From assembly GCA_030062745.1 (NCBI GenBank), contig CP099854.1:12472153-12536152 (forward strand): DNA of 64,000 nt. Reading direction: 5' to 3'. Made by a program: the position numbers and the translations under genes. The DNA comes from Capitulum mitella (lineage: Eukaryota; Arthropoda; Thecostraca; Pollicipedomorpha; Pollicipedidae). The notes beneath the pieces were generated by a model. That model had not been told where the DNA came from. It was given only the letters and a program-made list of their open reading frames with translations, and did not search any database. Below, one piece after another: positions 11,186-23,599 of the stretch; positions within the stretch are counted from its first letter, which is position 1, and each line of letters begins with the position of its first letter.

Positions 11186-12039
11186 GGACTCTGCGAGGCG
11201 GGAGACTCCGAGACGGGAATCGAAGAGACAGAGAGGACGGACCCGGAAACCTTTGCCACATCACATCCAATGCCCTCTCCCGTGGGAAAAATGCGGGCGC
11301 TGGGCTGACAGAAGACCATTTTGGCAGTTGGAGACGAGTAGTACTGAACGCGGGCCTAGCAAAAATCCCATCCGTGGTGACGGCAGCGGAATGTTCATTG
11401 TGTCGGCAACCGTTTCTTAATAAATTCCCTCAGATGGGGCGCTGAGCAGTCGAAGGGTCACGAGGTCATCACATAAAACAGAAGAAAAGGAAACGGGAAT
11501 AGAAAAACCCGTTCCTCTTCTTCGGCGACTTGATTTGTAAATTTCGGACAGGCAACATGGGGCAGACATTGATCGTTCCCAACTGCGACCAATCGGTCGG
11601 AGCCTCAGAGAGCCTCATCCAGCCTCATCCCCTTGCACTCAGAGAGAGCAAGGGGCCTGTATGTGACAGTCGCCAAAAGGGTCCTAATAATTCATTGGCA
11701 CCACGTCCACCGCCATCGATAAGTTTACACACACTCATTCTTATGCACACAGCAACAACACGCTGCAATTCGTACTGCCAACGGTCTGGAAATGGACCCC
11801 GAGTAGGTCCTGAGCGGACACTGACCTGGCCGTGGCCGCTGCTCTCCAGGCCGCCGTCCGTCTGGTGTCGGACGGAGGACCAGCCGGAACTGGTCGCCGG
11901 CCGCCGCGCCTGCTCTGGAGGGGTGCCCTCCACCCGGACCCCGGCGCAGCTGCAGTCCAGGAGCGCGTCCTTGTCCAGCCGCGGCCACGCTAGCCTCAGC
12001 CGCGTCGCTTGTCGACACCGTAATCCGAGCACCACCATT

Positions 12040-12956
12040 TCCATCGCCATTATTTCCATCTCCGTTTCTGTTGCTCCGATTTCCGTTGTTCCCGTTTCCA
12101 TTTCCATTACCGTTGTTCCCATTTCCATTGTTGCCGTTTCCATTGTTTCCATTTCCATTGCCGTTGTTGGCATTTCCATTGTTCCCGTTTCCATTGTTCC
12201 CGTTTCCATTGTTTCCATTTCCATTGCCGTTGTTGCCATTTCCATTGTTCCCGTTTCCATTGTTCCCATTTCCATTACCGTTGTTGCCATTTCCATTGTT
12301 CCCGTTTCCATTGTTCCCGTTTCCGTTGTTTCCATTTCCATTGCCGTTGTTGCCATTTCCATTGTTTCCATTTCCATTACCGTTGTTCCCATTTTTCCAT
12401 TGTTTCCATTTCCATTCGTTGTTCCTTCCATTGTTCCCGTTTCCATTGTTTCCATTTCCATTGCCGTTGTTGCCATTTCCATTGTTCCCGTTTCCATTGT
12501 TTCCATTTCCATTACCGTTGTTCCCATTTCCATTGTTCCCGTTTCCATTCCCACGCCGCCTCCGCCTCCGCCTCCGCCTCCGCCTCCACCGCCTCCGCCC
12601 CCACCGCCGCCTCCGCCTCCTCCGCCTCCGCCTCCGCCTCCGCCTCCGCCACCTCCGCCTCCGCCTCCACCGCCACCTCCTCCGCCCCCGCCCCCGCCCC
12701 CGCCCCCGCCTCCGCCTCCGCCACCGCCATCGCCACCGCCACCGCCTCCGCCTCCGCCTCCACCTCCGCCACCGCCTCCGCCACCTCCGCCTCCACCGCC
12801 TCCGCCTCCGCCTCCGCCTCCGCCACCTCCACCTCCACCTCCACCCCCCCCCCCCGCCTCCGCCTCCGCCTCCGCCACCTCCACCTCCACCTCCACCCCC
12901 ACCTCCGCCGCCTCCGCCCCCACCTCCGCCTCCTCCACCGCCTCCGCCGCCACCAA
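12040..12956. repeat. Low-complexity block: Gly/Asn and poly-Gly (or poly-Pro) coding potential
   Basis: From about 12040 to 12550 six-base units of the type ttccat/tgttcc/cgtttc repeat; on the minus strand they read GNGNNGNGNN. From 12553 to 12956 (ccgcct)n repeats read poly-Gly on the minus strand and poly-Pro on the plus strand. All frames stay open because the period is a multiple of three. A minus frame from a GTG at 13053 would join a short unique N-terminus (CCSDNSDDNNSIINNLNLDI) to these repeats, but it has no ATG in frame after the preceding stop. A secreted Gly/Asn-rich structural protein is possible; a simple repeat is the safer call. Confidence 0.9.
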
Positions 12957-13139
12957 ACCCGGTCGGCGTTACATCAATGTCTAAGTTGAGGTTGTTGATA
13001 ATGCTGTTGTTGTCGTCGCTGTTGTCGCTGCAACAAATGACGGCAACAGCCACATTAATACAGCGCCGTGCACAATTCTTCCTTTACACATGAAGCTTTC
13101 GCTTCATCAGCAACGTGCACGAAAAACGTAAACTAACGT

Positions 13140-13152
13140 AACCTAACCTAAC
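13140..13152 (-). repeat. Short TTAGG-type telomere-like tract
   Basis: AACCTAACCTAAC, just over two units of the arthropod telomere repeat. It is too short to be telomeric and such interstitial tracts are common. A similar tract lies near 57012, and the right-arm copy is near 36370. Confidence 0.4.
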
Positions 13153-13361
13153 TTAGTGTACCAAACTTCGACTAAAATGTTTCACGAAAGGACAAGACTA
13201 AAACTCAAGACACTAAATTGCAAATAAAATGTTTCTTTTTGCGGGAACCAAAGGTGTCAAAAAAGATGCATTTGCTGCCAGTAGTTGTGCCCTTAAGACA
13301 ACCTAACCCTCAGAACGATCACTTTCAGCTTTCGACGATAAATATTAATGACACACCGGAT

Positions 13362-15249
13362 CATTCCACGTCAAACCGCACGAGAATCGACCTGACCCCT
13401 CCCGACGTTGCAGAGATTCGGTACGCTCATAGTACCTATAAAAAATGGCCGGCAATAACTTTTTTGCCCTAGGTGTTCTGTAAGGTCAAAGTTACAGGTC
13501 ATGAAAGGTTGCCGATTTTACAAACATTGCATGATTCAAATGCCCATAACTCGGTGATAAATTGTCAGAAAAATGTGCGGTTAGTGTCATTGGGAAGAGA
13601 AATATTTCTTCTTTCATAAATAGGCTCATTTTTGGTAACCTTCCGAACACCTTTGATCCGACTAGGTTTCATGGAACATTTTCGGCTTTAACCATGCTTG
13701 CTCATCGTGATGTTCGCGAAAATGTAGTGCTATATCTCCCCAAATATGAACAAGCATGACGAAAAAAGTCTGGTCAAGTCTTTTCGGATGCCTTGAATCT
13801 GTGTTGCCGAGTGGCGCTTGAGGAATATGCCTTGAGGCTATTTACGAATGCTGATTGATTTCGTGGTGTCTGTTTGTCGGATTGTTTCACAATTTAGTGT
13901 ACACAATGTCTTGCGTGACTGCTACACATCAGCTTTGTTTCAGATTGCTTGACCCCAAAGGTCAAAGGTCATTACTCCCCACCATCAATCGGCCCCTGCC
14001 ATTCAGATCTGACATACCCGTTCTTCACATTCGCACGAAAATGAGTCTATCGGTTGCTCTTAGGCATTTAAATCAAACAAGACAGTCTTAGTGGAGCATC
14101 AGAGCCTTGTGAAGGGCAACTGAGGTCACTGACTTCGGTTTGGTCAATGCTCAATGGTCAGCGGTTTGGTCGCACATCGCTTTTTGGGGCACTGACACAG
14201 ACATTGTTCACGAATCAGAGTTTGCATGTATTGCAGATTCCATTGGCTATGATTTTTTCTTGCCAGGATGTCATACCCAGAATCTTGGAATAATTACGAA
14301 TAAAATAATAACCTGGTATAGAAGCAGACGGAAGTGATGACTGAGATGCGTGCTAAAAAATCACTTTTATCCAGGACATGGAATGAACATAAATGATCAG
14401 TGCATGCAAAATGGATGTCAATTTCGACATCAGCACACAAAAAATGATTATGAGTATGAATGATGCGATCAAATGAATGATGCGAGATCAAAGTAGGACA
14501 TCCAAAGTCAACCGATGTCCGTTACCTCGGCTGACCTTCCAAAGGCCCCGATGCAAGACTAGGATTATCTCAGTGGCTTTAGTACCAAAGAACACCCGAT
14601 AGACTCACTTTCGTGCAGATGTGAAGAACGGGTATTTCAGATCTGGATGACAGGAGTCGATGCGTGGTGGGGTGTCATGACCTATGACCTTTCTGGACAA
14701 GCTATTTGGAACTAAGGTGACGTATAGCAGGCACGCACGACGTTCTCCATACCAGGTTATAGAACAATCAGACAAACGTAAAACACGAAATCGATCAATC
14801 TTCGTCAAATAGCCTCAGGCCATATTTCTCAAGCGCTGCTTGGCAACACTAAATTCAAGATATGTGGGAACGTTTCAGTCTGCCCAGAAGTGTTTTTTGT
14901 CACGCAGTTGTAAATATTTGAGGACAAATGCTATATTTCCAAGATGAGGTGGGCAAACGTGGTTGAAACCGAAAATGTTCCACGTAATCTACTTCAGTCA
15001 AAGGCCGTCCCGAGATCACGATAAACATGAAAGGTGGAATATTTCCTTTCGATTGGCGCTGACCGCACCTTCTGTAGCTATTTGTTGCCGAGCTACGGGC
15101 ATTTGAATTACGCAGTGTCTACAAAAACCGGTGGCCTTTCATTGTCTGGAACTCTGGTCTAGAGATCACCCAGGGCTAAACATCTATGGCTGGCCATTTT
15201 TTGATAAGTGCTATGAACGTACCAAATTTCGCCCAGATCAAAAGGGGTT
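13362..15249. mobile_element. Second diverged foldback element (left-arm copy, cut by gap)
   Basis: The plus strand from 13362 to about 14160 aligns with the minus strand from 15249 back to about 14520. Landmarks occur in the same order in both: ccacgtcaaaccgcac-like end, ggtacg-tcatag-ac-tat, aaatggcc-gc, attcaaatgcc, a ggaacattttcgg box, cttgargaatat, tcagatctga-atacccgttc. Similarity is roughly 60-65 percent by eye. The centre (14160-14520) is single. It has no convincing coding capacity. The outer ~20 bases of the second arm are lost at the gap but present in the right-arm copy at about 34247. Confidence 0.8.
13959..13971 (+). promoter_or_regulatory. DR1 nuclear-receptor-type motif in second foldback
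   Basis: A second perfect AGGTCA-A-AGGTCA, in an element unrelated to the first. The homologous position in its partner arm is decayed (aggccataggtca). The right-arm copy is at 35551-35563. Confidence 0.3.
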
Positions 15250-15749
15250 NNNNNNNNNNNNNNNNNNNNNNNNNNNNNNNNNNNNNNNNNNNNNNNNNNN
15301 NNNNNNNNNNNNNNNNNNNNNNNNNNNNNNNNNNNNNNNNNNNNNNNNNNNNNNNNNNNNNNNNNNNNNNNNNNNNNNNNNNNNNNNNNNNNNNNNNNNN
15401 NNNNNNNNNNNNNNNNNNNNNNNNNNNNNNNNNNNNNNNNNNNNNNNNNNNNNNNNNNNNNNNNNNNNNNNNNNNNNNNNNNNNNNNNNNNNNNNNNNNN
15501 NNNNNNNNNNNNNNNNNNNNNNNNNNNNNNNNNNNNNNNNNNNNNNNNNNNNNNNNNNNNNNNNNNNNNNNNNNNNNNNNNNNNNNNNNNNNNNNNNNNN
15601 NNNNNNNNNNNNNNNNNNNNNNNNNNNNNNNNNNNNNNNNNNNNNNNNNNNNNNNNNNNNNNNNNNNNNNNNNNNNNNNNNNNNNNNNNNNNNNNNNNNN
15701 NNNNNNNNNNNNNNNNNNNNNNNNNNNNNNNNNNNNNNNNNNNNNNNNN
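15250..15749. other. Assembly gap of exactly 500 N
   Basis: A run of 500 N is the usual placeholder for a scaffold join of unknown size. It starts where the left arm stops, inside the outer end of a foldback element. This makes the physical link between the left arm and the spacer unproven. Confidence 0.99.
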
Positions 15750-18262
15750 ATGGGCTAAAATCAATGATCGAAATCACCTGCCTTTGTCTTTTGTAATGCA
15801 GATATTACATGTATGGGAATCGCCAACTATAGTAAAGGTCATGCCCTGAAACCACTTTGTCCAATAATTGTGGATTGCAACACTGATAGTTAAAGAACTG
15901 CTTGAAGTAAGAGGAAGTGAGGAGTACATGTCTGAAGCAATCTCAACATGGCCAGATATGCCTCCGGGCACAACTCTTGGGACCACTGTTCTTCATGTTT
16001 TATTCATTTTGTTTTGTTTTGTTTTCACTTGAACTTTAAGTGAAGTACCATAAAATGTAACGCAATGGCGCAAAAATGATTTCGGCTCGGAGGAGCCACA
16101 ACATGTGGCCAAATCACAATATAAAAATTTGGTTTGTCACAATTTTGCGTTCGAGACCAGCTTTGACTTTTGCGTGTTTTGATTTCGTTCCGCAAAGCCT
16201 ATAGCCAGCCCATCACTTGGGGCACGGAGATGAAACTCAAAAACTTGGCACCCACGTGAAAGAAGCTAACAACCTCCTTTATATCAAACACCGAGTGCGC
16301 AGAGCTGGCTGTCAGCTGCTGTAGTACTCTGTTTGAAGCGTATGGTGGTAGCCATAGACGACTTTCATGCTAACATCAGGCTCGTCTATGATATTCTTCC
16401 AGAGGATAGAATGCCAGATGCGGTAATCATTATCATTCTCCTTTACGAAATGGTATACAGCATCCGCCCTTGGCTGCACATTTTCCTTTATGGCCTACCA
16501 CATGGCTGGGGCTGCACTATCTCGGGGCTGCACGCACCCGCCTGCAGCGCGCTGACCTCGCCTGGTTTACTGCGGTCTTCTCAGCCAGGCCAGCTGCAAA
16601 CTGCAGATTAACGCTGGACAGGTTGATAAGCTTTAGATCGCGAAGAACCTACGCAACGGTCTTATGCTTTCATATGGAAAACCGTCGGAACAGTCCAGTC
16701 GTATTCGTTTTAGATGCTGCGATGCGATCTGAAATAAATTACGTTTCCCGCAGGGCTAAAGTGTTGGAACATTGGCGTGCTGGCCGTGTTCTTGCAACAG
16801 CGAATTGGGTACTTCAAAGCCAGCGCCATTACGTGCTGCCCTTAGGTGGTCACCATGCGGGCGCCATTGGCTGTGTCGAACGGTGGTGCTACCATTGCAT
16901 GCACGAGGTAACGTAATTGTAGCGTTGATTAGGATGCGCCAGAATGCTGTAAACCAGCGCACAACAGCAGCCGTAAGCAGAAGTGCTTACTGTTAATGTC
17001 TGCGATGATGGTGCGTCTGCTATATCTAGGACCTGCTTGAACTTAACTTATGATCCGAGCTGGCCTTCGAAGGGAAGGTTTACCGGGTTTTCTACGAACA
17101 TACGCCTGACAGACCCGTGCTATGGAGTTTGAAGATCAGCATTCGAAGAAGCGCGTATCGTATATCCCATTACGGCGTGAAGTGGTGGACACGAAAACTC
17201 TTCCGGGTCAGCTGTACACGCTGTAAAGAAGAGCCGGCAAGCCTTACAGCTCTGTCATGCAAAGTTAAATATAGTATTTAATGACTCTGACCTCTACTCG
17301 GAAGATGGACATTGACTGCTCGCCCTAAGGACCTTTCCCGATCGAGCGAAACTGCGGCAGGTGGCTTTAATCGGCACCCCCTACCCCGCAGCAGTCAGGA
17401 ACGGCCCGATGCGTGAGACTCCAGCTCTACGGCCCGGCTCACTATGGGGAGCCCGGCAGCCGACCGCTGGTGGAAAACGGGCTCAGTGGGGGTCGTGTGC
17501 GATACCCGGCTGCGGCGGTCGCAGGTCCCGAGTCACCAGAACCTCGCTCTGCCCGAAATTGAACCTGATTCCGCCATCGCTGAAACTCCGTGACCTCTTT
17601 TAACATGGCACATCATGGCTTGCTTGCCCGAAAACGAAAGTGCGAAATCCGCAGTGCAATGAAATAGCTCACCGCTTCGACGATAAAACGCGCAGTGTGA
17701 AAATGAAGATACGTTTGACGTCCACTGAGAAACGTCGATGTTTCTTTATCGCTCAACCTCGGGTGGAGCCCTCAAAGATACCGAATTTATTTCGCTTCAC
17801 GTTGCGTGTTTCCAAAGTTTAATCATCTGTATGTCCAAAATCCACCACGCTCGTGATCAGTACCGGCGTTCGGGTTTCAGCATTGGTGGTCGACACCAGG
17901 CATCCTCCCAGTACAGCTGGTCTTCAGATGAGTGACCAAAAACAGATGACGGTACAACAGTTGCGCTCTATCAGCTGGGATCGAGGGGCAACTTGATCCT
18001 TCTCTTACCGCCAGTACTCGTATATGCTCCAGTCGTACAGACTGATTTCTTCTTACGGTACTTCAGCCCGTTGCTGCCTCAGACCCGCAGAGGCGCCGGA
18101 TCCAGGTTATGCTGGCGCCGCACAGCTCAGTTAACTCGGGGACCTTCGTGAAAAGCTGATCTCTTTAACTGTTCCAGGCAGCTTCTTCGTCCTTACAGCA
18201 ACCAGCGGCACTTCGAAGCGGTATGCAATAACGCCCTTTGAAGGTGTAGTTAATTTTCCGTG
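15750..18262. other. Spacer DNA with no recognisable gene
   Basis: Mixed-composition sequence directly after the gap. The longest open frame (16470-16916, plus, 148 codons) has no recognisable motif, no splice context and overlaps open frames on both strands. GC is higher at 17360-17560 without clear exon signals. Nothing firm is seen. Confidence 0.6.
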
Positions 18263-18478
18263 CGCGGGTGTTCCGGTGCTCCTCCCTGCTCGTGCCTCGC
18301 GCCGCCGTTCGTGTGCGTCCTCTTATCTCTTCTCGCCTGTTTCTCGTCTGTTTAATCTTGCTCAGCCAGCGTTGCGGTGTTCGGTGCTCCTCATGCTCGT
18401 GCCTCCGCCCCCCCGTTTGTGTCGGTCTCCTCTTTCTCTTTTCGTCGTCTTTAATTTGTTCTACCGTCGTTTTCAACA
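18263..18478. repeat. Diverged tandem duplication, two ~108-bp units
   Basis: 18263-18372 and 18373-18478 share the order ggtgttcggtgctcctc, ctgctcgtgcctc, ccgttcgtgt, ctctt-tct, tcgtctgtttaat. The sequence is pyrimidine-rich on the plus strand, which leaves a highly charged minus frame open. That frame is probably not coding. Confidence 0.75.
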
Positions 18479-20962
18479 TTTCCAATTTTTGCATATCGCA
18501 TGTTGCTGATACTGTCTCAGTGTTTCAGTTACGTAGTTTGGTCGCTCACTTCATGGAACATCTGCCCGTAGTCTCTTGAGTTTATGATTTGCTGAAAAAA
18601 CTGGCCATCGTATGAGGCTCTGGAATACGCCAGATTACAAACAACGTGCCGTTGCCGTGAGCATGGGATCATGCAGCGGCTTTAGCGCGTCCAGCAACAT
18701 GAACTGCGACCCCATAGTGAAATTCATGTCTTGTAACGTCAATGCTCAACCCTGCAAAACCTCTTCAGGCTCCAGTCACGAACGGCATGCCTGTGGTCGG
18801 TCATTGGTCTCAGCCCGATGTTTTAATTTGTTTATTTTGCGTCATTCACCCCTAGACATTAAACGCAGTGCAGTGTGTGTGCTGGGCCTGAAAGGAGGAC
18901 GGTTTCATTGTTATTGCCTTGTTCCCGTACCAGCGACCATCGCTCTCCAGGCGTTTCCTTTCGGGCAATGAGCCCGCGTGCCGAGGTCGGGCCTCTCCCA
19001 GGGAGCCCGTGTCAGGCACGCTGCCAGACAGGTAGTCAGGCACACACCACTCCGACGGAGCCCTCGGCGGCCTCGATGGCGGAGGCTCGTGGCGACCCGC
19101 ACGGGCCGCAGTGCGGAGGTATTTTCGGCTGGCGGGCGCCGTGTACCAGTGCTTCGACCCGCAGCAAAGCCCGCCGCTGCTTGGACTCTGTTACCATCCA
19201 CCAACTGCGGGGAGCGACATCTGTCCCTGCCCATCTCGAGACGAGTGAACGGATGATGTAAATGGCAAGCGATGTCGCATGGCCCGTTGCCCTTAGGGTA
19301 ACTGACGTCACTGGTCCGGTCAAAGGCCTGGGATTGCCAGTATTTTGCCGACCGCTTCTGAAGCACATACAGTGCGAGCGACTCGTCGAAATTAGGAGAA
19401 AACGTTTCGAAATAATTACATTTTTGTTGATTTAGCCTCTTTCAACCCCAGATATCAATAAAAAATAAATACTTGCGTTCCTGGATAGCTTTCTTCTTTT
19501 GCCCACAATTGTCTAATGTTTTGGAGCTAACCGTCGTACATTTACTTTATATTTACGTTCACCTTCATGCCTTTGCCACTTGCCAGCATGGCCAGAAGCA
19601 ACTTTATTCTACTCATATGAATCAGTAGCCTGCCATAAAACGGAGCACAGCCATGTACATTCCTGAAGTCCTGGCATTAAAAAAGAAGGCTAGATATCGT
19701 TTTTGTTACGAGATGCCAATTATTGAAACTGATCGGATTCGAACGATTGTCTTGGCTGAGTGGCGTCAAATCGTTGGGTGAGCCTTTTTCTAGGATCCCG
19801 TATTAACTCTGGCCGGACCAGGGTGTGGATGCCACCAGCAAACAGTGCTTCCGAGACCAAGGTAAAACAGCGCAAGACAGCGTCGTGAAGTGCCGCATGG
19901 CTGACGATACATTCATGGCGCGTGTTTTGAAAAAGGACGGATCCCAGGTCATCTCATGTCGCCGATCCATGATGTCATTACTAAATACCTGCAGAGCGAT
20001 TTTCCCACCAACTGTTTTTTTTTGCTGTTTTAGAGTAATAGGTATATATAGACGACAGATGACAGGCATAAAATTGGTTGAGAATAGTTGTCCACATGCG
20101 AACAGGTCCCTTTGGATGGGTCAGTGACCTTTCCAAGGTCATATGGGGTCAGTGATGCAGAATGACCCTTTTGACCTTAGAATGCTCCTTTACTAATTTG
20201 TGGCACTGAGTATGACAAAGAAAACGATTTTAGGGCTATTTGGCCCCAAATGTGTCGTTTTTAACTCCCAAAAATCGGTTTGTAGTTTCCAAGCATAACG
20301 TTTGACCTGACATAGGAGGTAGGAGGTCACTGATTAACCTGACGGGGTGGACCCGGGTACCATTGGATGTATTGGGCGCACAGCTATCGATTGCTTCTTG
20401 TCCCGAGGCGCTAGCTTAATTAAGAGGAAAATGGTGAGAGGGTGCCTGCCACCCCTTACCCCCTTCTCGTCGTCGGTGCGAGTGAAAATCACTCCCGTAC
20501 GGCGAAGGTTAAACTGCCGATGCATCGCAGAAGAGTCGACACGAACTACTTCATGGACATAAGAAATGCTTCATGTTTTATTTACTGCTTACTGTAATTT
20601 TTTATTTCACTGCGGTACCTTTTCCAATTTTCTGGTCATTAAATATCAGTCCATTCATATATTCACTAAATCAGCTCAGTTTTTCACAATTTTGCTTTTT
20701 CTTCCAGCCACGGTAGCACAAACGCAGTTGACTGCTGCCAGCAAATGGTTTCTGATGACATACTTGTACCTATTTGACCATGGTACTTTGTGTTGTCTCT
20801 GGGCTGTGATGAATCGCACTAAGCCGTGGATATGGAAATACAGAAGCAAATATTTGGATGCGCGTTTAGTCAGCGTTCGTCGCTCATTTGGGCAGTGGTT
20901 TTTGGGGAGCGGTTTGCTCTCCGATTATATAATATCACATGTAACCCGTAAAACAATTTTTC
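18479..20962. other. Spacer DNA; GC-rich patch at 18950-19250, no gene called
   Basis: The GC-rich patch has open frames on both strands, with cysteine-containing minus frames such as SEWCVPDYLSGSVPDTGS, but no consistent splice sites. From about 19930 to 20340 several TGACCTTT/AGGTCA strings suggest another old dispersed repeat. The plus frame 20566-20970 (134 codons) is hydrophobic and AT-rich and was not accepted as a gene. Confidence 0.5.
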
Positions 20963-22970
20963 AGGACTGAGGTCCCGAAGAATTATTACGGCCTAAGTGT
21001 GGTATGATCTTTGCTATATGTGGCTTACTCGAACTGAGAAACAAAGGCCGTATTTCTCATGTTGTCTGGGTTATGACATCGATGACCGTGAAGATGACAG
21101 GATCAAAGATTTTACACATGCTACAAAAGGTGATCCCACCAAGAAAGCTAGCTAATGGGGTACAAATCTGGAGGACTTCGCGGCGTCGAACGGCGTTGGA
21201 GACTCAGAGTACCTGGACAAAGGAGGACTCAACAAGCTGCCCTGTTTATATGTGATTCGACTGAAAAAAGCTGATGTTGGCGATCACGAGATCAGCTTTA
21301 TGCATTCAACGGTCTTAACGGTCTCATTCTTGGTAGGTGTGTTAAGGAGATCGGGAAAGGGTGCTTTGAGAAAAATCCAGATTACCAAGAGCTGAGAGAT
21401 GTAAACTTAGGCTGCTCAACTTGAGGGGGAAGGGTAATCGCCAAAATCAAGCTCTCGCCATCAGCAAAGAGGAAGAGCAGGTGTTGTATGACGCAGGTTA
21501 ATTTGGGACGAGCAGCCCCGAAACCCTTCAGCGCACACTCTGGTGGCAGATGACGGTGCTGTTCGGCTGCAGGGGCCGTGGTGAGAGCCGCCAGCTGAGA
21601 GGGGGTGACGGGCAGCTGAAGGCTGATCCCACAGGTGCCAAACATATAGAATTTAACGAGCGGCTAACCAAGACCCGCGACGGGGGATCGGCCTCTGGCA
21701 TGAGCGTACTAAAGGCACTCTGCACGAGGGTGATGACTGGGGTCCGCTTCGGCGGGACCACAAGCGACGGAGCGGCATTGACGTCCACAGCGATAGCTGC
21801 AGCTTGAGCGACTCCGGGTTTCCATATAACCAACTGTCAGAACGTAAATGTGTCGAGCAAGTAGGTTCAGGGATGAAGTCAGTTACTGCAGTTTGCTTGC
21901 AAAAGTTGATAATGCACTTGGCATTTTGTCGGCATTTTGTTTGCTACACTGGTTATAATTGGCCTTTGGTTTGCGATGTCGTTGACTTAAGTGAACTAAA
22001 TGCTTTATGGGTTAGGGGTAATTCATTGTTAGAAGATGCGTGAAAAACACCCCTGGTATGTACTGTATGCAATGTAATGTAAAGCCCGACGGGCCGAAAA
22101 ATTGGACCATTGAACTTAACATTGCGTCTCAGCGGGCCAAAACCTTTTGCCGCACGATCGCGTTAATGTTAAAAACGTATCACGACATACGGTAAAATGT
22201 AAGCCATGTCCTCGCGGATGCAGTTGCCATATTGCTATTACCATGTGTGTTCGTACGTTGTTAACATAAGCGCGAGAGTGGGTAAAAGGTTTCTTCGCTA
22301 GGATGCAATGCTCGTTGGTCGAAGCTTTTGGCGCGGAGGACATTTACATTTTACCAAGCTAGTTTTTCACACATCTTCCAAAAAGAGGCGCCTGTAACCT
22401 ATGAAGCATTTAGTCAGCTTGGGCCAAATTTTGACCTCGCAAGCCGATGACCAAGTGCAACAAATGCAACAAACAAAATTGAAATGCCAACAAAATGCCA
22501 AGTGTATTAGGAGCTTAAGTTTAGGTTTTTTGCCCTTGGTAATATGCATATTCCTCAACGTCCCACTTGCCGATCTCCTTAACGTACCGATCAAGAACTG
22601 AGAACGATGAATGCATAGAACTGATCTCGTAATCACCGCCAACGCCTTTTTCAATAGCATCACATGAAAACAGAGCAACTTGTTTGAACCCTCCTTTCCA
22701 AGTGTTCTTGGTCTCCAATGCCGGTCGACACCGCGAAGTCCTTCAGATTTGTATCCAGTAACTAGTTTTTCTCCTGGTGTAATCACTCTTTGCAGCATGT
22801 ATGAAATCTTATATGAAAAATGACCTCGTCATCGTCCTGGTCACCGATGTCATAACCCAGACAATGTGGGAAATACGGTCTTTGCTTCTCCAATGTCAGC
22901 AAGCAACGTATGGTAAAATTCATACTACACTAAGGCCGGAATAATTTTTCAGGACCTCAGTCGTTATTGA
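20963..22970. mobile_element. Third diverged foldback element
   Basis: The plus strand 20963-21385 plus 21890-22055 aligns with the minus strand 22970-22530 plus 22525-22345. Shared strings include tgtctgggttatgacatcg, atacaaatctg-aggacttcgcgg, acgagatcag, gttaaggagatcgg, cacttggcattttg and gtgaaaaac. Both ends carry an aggtcc-gaa-aattatt-cggcct terminus. The left arm has a ~500 bp GC-rich insertion (21386-21889). A further terminus-like copy faces it at 23011-23050. Broken frames in the two arms translate alike (GLRGV[ED]R[RH]WR), so an old coding sequence may have been captured; its product is not recognised. Confidence 0.78.
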
Positions 22971-23599
22971 ATTTTCCACCCTCGACCTTCGGTCTCGGGC
23001 GCAAAATGCAACAATGACCTCGGCCCCGAAAAATTATTTTACTGGCCTCGTGTAGTCTTATATAACAGCACATCTGCTGTAAATGATTCAAAGCGTTATA
23101 ATATACAGGCGATAGACTAACTGCCGCGTTACATGAACCTTCTCATGACCTGTTAGTACTGACGCTGGGCGATTGCAGTTGTGCAAGGAACGGTTTCTTC
23201 GGGCCTTGTCAGTTACATAACGCTTCTCATGATCCGTTAGTCCTGACGCTGGGCGACTGCAGATGCGCCACTGACACCCTAACAGACTTTTCCCGACTCC
23301 AACGGTTCCTGCGGGCGCTGATAGGTATGCTGATGACCTCGCGTGCCAAGTAACGCAAATCGCCTGCTCTTTTGGTGGTCGGGTTTCGGTGTCGGTACGA
23401 AAGTAGCGCAGCAACTGGCGAATAGAATTGGGAGAAGTGTTTTAGGGTGACAGTGGCGCAGCAGCAGGCGGTTTGATATGGGAGAAGTCTGTCTGGCTCC
23501 AATTTCATTCATTATTCGTTTCGCACTGTATTCCCTCAAAGTTTGTGGTTAGAATAATATAGGGGCGTATTCAGTGCGGGAAAGTAGTAAAAACGCATG

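Larger units (their letters stand above)
1..15249 (+). repeat. Left arm of a ~15.2 kb inverted repeat
   Basis: The reverse complement of this whole stretch is found at about 34250-49481. Paired positions add up to a near-constant sum: 49481-49483 at the outer end, 49500 near 10650, 49655 near 11400 and 49519-49522 at the inner end. The steps come from tandem-repeat length changes. Base 1 pairs with 49481, so the arm is cut by the window edge and may extend to the left. At the other end it stops exactly at the N gap. Substitutions are sparse, for example C/T near 900. All elements inside are therefore present twice and should not be counted as independent loci. Confidence 0.97.

Noticed and set aside
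10732..11319. Three overlapping long minus-strand frames of RAAECRSPAS-type repeats
   Set aside because: They are produced by a stop-free 31-bp minisatellite read in successive frames; the copy number changes between arms.
11530..12984. Long plus-strand Ser/Ile/Val then poly-Pro frame
   Set aside because: It is a translation of hexanucleotide and (ccgcct)n repeats; every frame on both strands is open there.
13140..13152. Telomere or chromosome end at TTAGG units
   Set aside because: Only about two units, inside ordinary sequence; such tracts occur at other places too.
16470..16916. 148-codon plus frame as a gene
   Set aside because: No motif, no splice or promoter context, and overlapping open frames on the other strand.
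18165..18494. Charged 109-codon minus frame as a coiled-coil protein
   Set aside because: It comes from a tandem-duplicated pyrimidine-rich tract with no supporting signals.
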